From positions 1 through 64,000 of the forward strand of contig JAKANO010000018.1 in assembly GCA_021812385.1 (NCBI GenBank): 64,000 nucleotides of DNA. The letters run 5' to 3'. The notes beneath the pieces were generated by a model. It searched no databases and was not told the DNA's origin. It saw nothing but the letters and a program-made list of their open reading frames with translations. This DNA is from Pseudomonadota bacterium. Lineage in GTDB: Bacteria > Pseudomonadota > Gammaproteobacteria > Burkholderiales > Thiobacteraceae. This document shows positions 62,041-64,000 of the stretch, in pieces; position 1 is the stretch's first letter, and every line of letters starts with the position of its first letter. The position numbers and the translations under genes were made by a program.

Positions 62041-62820
62041 ATGCGCATCATCAGCGCCAACCTCAACGGCATCCGCTCCGCCAGCAACAAGGGCTTTTTC
62101 GAGTGGATGCACAAGCAGCACGCCGACGTGGTGTGCGTGCAAGAGCTCAAGGCCCATGCCACCGACCTCACGCGCGAAATGCTGCAACCGGACAAATACT
62201 TCGGCTACTTTCACTATGCGGAAAAGAAAGGTTATAGCGGCGTCGGCCTGTACGCGAAACGGCAGCCCGACCGCATCGTCGAAGGCCTAGGCATTGCCGA
62301 TATCGATTCCGAAGGACGCTACCTGCAAGCCGACTTCGGCAACTTAAGCGTAGTCTCGCTGTACGCGCCCTCCGGTTCTTCTTCCGAAGAACGCCAGCAA
62401 GCCAAATTCAGCTTCATGGAACACTTCATGCCGCACCTGAAGGCGCTCAAGGCCAGCGGGCGCGAAGTCGTGATCTGCGGCGACTGGAACATCGCACACC
62501 AAGAAATCGACCTCAAGAACTGGAAAAGCAACCAGAAAAACTCCGGCTTCCTGCCGGAAGAGCGCGCCTGGATGAGCGAGATATTCGAGCAAGTCGGATT
62601 CGTCGACACCTATCGAAAGCTGTATCCGGAAGCCACCGGCGATGCCTACACCTGGTGGTCGAATCGCGGCCAAGCCTATGCCAAAAATGTCGGGTGGCGC
62701 ATCGACTACCAAATCGCCACGCCGGGTGTTGCGGCTACAGTCAAGCAAGCTGTGGTGTACAAGGAGCAGCGCTTTTCGGATCATGCGCCGCTGATTGTGG
62801 AATACGATTACGCGGTGTAA
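62041..62820 (+). CDS. xthA: exodeoxyribonuclease III
   Basis: An AP endonuclease and 3'-5' exonuclease of base-excision repair, 259 residues. Active-site blocks are SANLNGIRSA, VVCVQELKAH (metal Glu), ICGDWNIAHQEIDLKNWKSN-type text, WRIDYQIATP and RFSDHAPLIVEYD (catalytic His). It diverges from pyrE across the repeat element and is 10 bases from its right arm. It is followed by a convergent LuxR-type gene. Confidence 0.95.
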   Translation: MRIISANLNGIRSASNKGFFEWMHKQHADVVCVQELKAHATDLTREMLQPDKYFGYFHYAEKKGYSGVGLYAKRQPDRIVEGLGIADIDSEGRYLQADFGNLSVVSLYAPSGSSSEERQQAKFSFMEHFMPHLKALKASGREVVICGDWNIAHQEIDLKNWKSNQKNSGFLPEERAWMSEIFEQVGFVDTYRKLYPEATGDAYTWWSNRGQAYAKNVGWRIDYQIATPGVAATVKQAVVYKEQRFSDHAPLIVEYDYAV

Positions 62821-62844
62821 CGATACTCGCTCAAACCATGTCCC

Positions 62845-63822
62845 TCAATAGCCATCGCCTAATGGAGTCTTGAAGAGCAGTCTGGCAAGTTCGGCCTTGT
62901 TGTGCACACCGCATTTTTTGAAAATGGTGGCTATGTGGCTGCGAGCCGTATTTTCGGCGATTGAAAATTTTCCCGCAATATCGTGATAACTCTCACCCTG
63001 TGCATAGCTTTGTGCAATTTGTAACTGCTTCTTGCCGAGCATATCCAGCTTGGTCAGCGCACGAACCCGAACGAAAGCCATGTCATCGAGCGCTTGTGCG
63101 GTAATGACGATAGACGCACCTCGATAAGCTTGTTTTTGGGTCAGTAATGGCTGCAGGGTAAACGGTAGCGTGCTGCCATGCCAGGCACGCCATTCTTGTT
63201 TAATCAGTTTGAAAAATATCGACTCTGCTTCAATCACCGCACCGCGCGGATTACACAAAGCCGTGGCCTGTCGGGAGGATTGCATGGTCTGCGAGTCAAA
63301 TTGCCGCATGTAAGCGATTCGACTTAAACGATGTGCTTCAGCGATGTGTGGTAGCAGGCGCTCTAGGGTTACCCTTTCAATCTCGGTAAAAGTTTGGCGA
63401 GTTGATTTGCGCCACAATGACATAAAACCAATCAAACCGGACACGGGTTCAATCCAGCAGGTGGACAGCGCCTGCTGCATCCCCCCGGGGTGCGCAAATT
63501 CTTTATACAGGCGCGTTTTTTTATACGCTTCGCGGCTGATCAAGTCGGCATGATTGATTACTTTCCCGGGTTGGCTGCGGACCATGTCAACTAAAAAATC
63601 TTCATGTTGAAAATCGGTCATGTTGACTTCAAGCATCCGTTTCTGCTGCTGGTAGAGATACACATCTACGATTGAATCCGGCGCTTTGCCGCTGAGCCCC
63701 CAGATACCTGAGTCAAACGGAATCTGTTCCGATAGCGCGTCAAATGTAGCGGACTGAAAATATGCAAATGGCCACTCCGTTGCGCCACGATAAATTCTGC
63801 GAATGATTTCATCACAGTTCAT
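62845..63822 (-). CDS. LuxR-type HTH transcriptional regulator (orphan)
   Basis: A 325-residue protein. The start is taken as ATG 63822 (MNCDEIIRRIYRGATEW); a longer frame to 63987 is possible but its N-terminus looks non-coding. The C-terminal HTH (about 260-320) has LTKLDMLGKKQLQIAQSYAQG and ENTARSHIATIFKKCGVHNKAEL. The first 240 residues contain no receiver motif; they resemble a GAF/PAS-like sensor region by length and pattern only (SGLIGFMSLWRKSTRQTFTEIE). No luxI or kinase is adjacent, so its signal is unknown. Confidence 0.78.
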   Translation of the reverse strand: MNCDEIIRRIYRGATEWPFAYFQSATFDALSEQIPFDSGIWGLSGKAPDSIVDVYLYQQQKRMLEVNMTDFQHEDFLVDMVRSQPGKVINHADLISREAYKKTRLYKEFAHPGGMQQALSTCWIEPVSGLIGFMSLWRKSTRQTFTEIERVTLERLLPHIAEAHRLSRIAYMRQFDSQTMQSSRQATALCNPRGAVIEAESIFFKLIKQEWRAWHGSTLPFTLQPLLTQKQAYRGASIVITAQALDDMAFVRVRALTKLDMLGKKQLQIAQSYAQGESYHDIAGKFSIAENTARSHIATIFKKCGVHNKAELARLLFKTPLGDGY

Positions 63823-64000
63823 TCTTGTTTCTTTCCGAAAGTATTGAGCAATTGACCTTGTTATCACCATAGGAAAGAGCAAGTAAAAATTGCTGTCGGA
63901 TTTTTTTACACCAAGTAATGCAAGGTGTTTATACCAGGCTAGTACATTTGCATTAGTCATAACCAGCCGGTCTGCCAAGAAATCCATGAATGGTCTTTAT
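63823..64000. other. upstream region of the LuxR-type gene, open at the window edge
   Basis: The last 178 bases hold no recognisable gene. They are A/T richer than the surroundings. An in-frame extension of the LuxR-type gene runs to 63987, but its residues do not resemble a domain. The promoter of that gene is probably here. Confidence 0.4.

Overview
This 64 kb window looks like chromosomal housekeeping DNA from a betaproteobacterium, most likely of the Nitrosomonadales type. The case rests on gene order: mlaFEDCB-ibaG-murA-hisGDCBHAFIE-HIT-tatABC on one strand, accBC-prmA followed by a zinc-ribbon DUF3426 protein, a complete mreBCD-mrdA-rodA-rlpA cell-shape cluster diverging from gatCAB, and an MSHA-type pilus biogenesis block. 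No tRNA, rRNA, CRISPR array, prophage or transposase was seen. Nothing fixes the species.

Layout. 1-5.2 kb: tail of a FecR-like protein, then aroQ, accB, accC, prmA, a DUF3426 zinc-ribbon membrane protein and a YchJ-family protein. 5.2-9.5 kb: a small minus-strand membrane protein, then a three-gene unit in which two paralogous PhnD-like periplasmic binding proteins flank a membrane GGDEF-EAL protein. 9.5-14 kb (minus): an RpoS-type sigma factor and, upstream of it, a FixL/FixJ-like kinase-regulator pair. 14-29.7 kb (minus): one long collinear run from mlaF to a DUF255 thioredoxin-fold protein, covering lipid transport, peptidoglycan precursor synthesis, all histidine biosynthesis steps except HisZ and HisN, a HIT protein and the Tat translocase. 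29.8-33.2 kb: a short DUF72-like protein, a luciferase-like flavin oxidoreductase, an SDR-type epimerase and an orphan ABC ATPase.

33.2-45.7 kb: an NtrC-class regulator followed by mshM-, mshL-, mshN-, mshE-, mshG-, mshI-, mshJ- and mshK-like genes and one prepilin-like protein, with no recognisable major pilin. 45.7-46.2 kb: an intact higA beside a decayed higB. 46.2-52.8 kb (minus): rlpA, rodA, mrdA, mreD, mreC, mreB. 52.9-57 kb: gatC, gatA, a DUF3050 gene wedged between gatA and gatB, then gatB. 57-60.6 kb: an exported alpha/beta-hydrolase-like protein and a five-gene arsenic operon (arsR, arsC, arsI-like, arsC, acr3) with a perfect operator palindrome. 60.6-64 kb: a DUF4124 protein, pyrE, xthA and an orphan LuxR-type regulator.

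The features that stand out against this ordinary background are: (i) a set of palindromic intergenic elements built from short repeated words (CGCCAAGACGC, CGCAGAGACGC, CACGGATGAA, GGCGTCR heptamers), mostly sitting inside operons; (ii) the SBP / GGDEF-EAL / SBP triad without transporter partners; (iii) a run of TACGTA-like palindromes upstream of the RpoS-type gene and next to a FixJ-type regulator; (iv) the pilin-poor MSHA-like cluster with a c-di-GMP-type ATPase N-terminus; (v) a higB relic ending at a repeat arm; and (vi) a heptamer tract inside the rlpA signal-peptide codons. All functional statements come from reading motifs and gene order; no database search was run.
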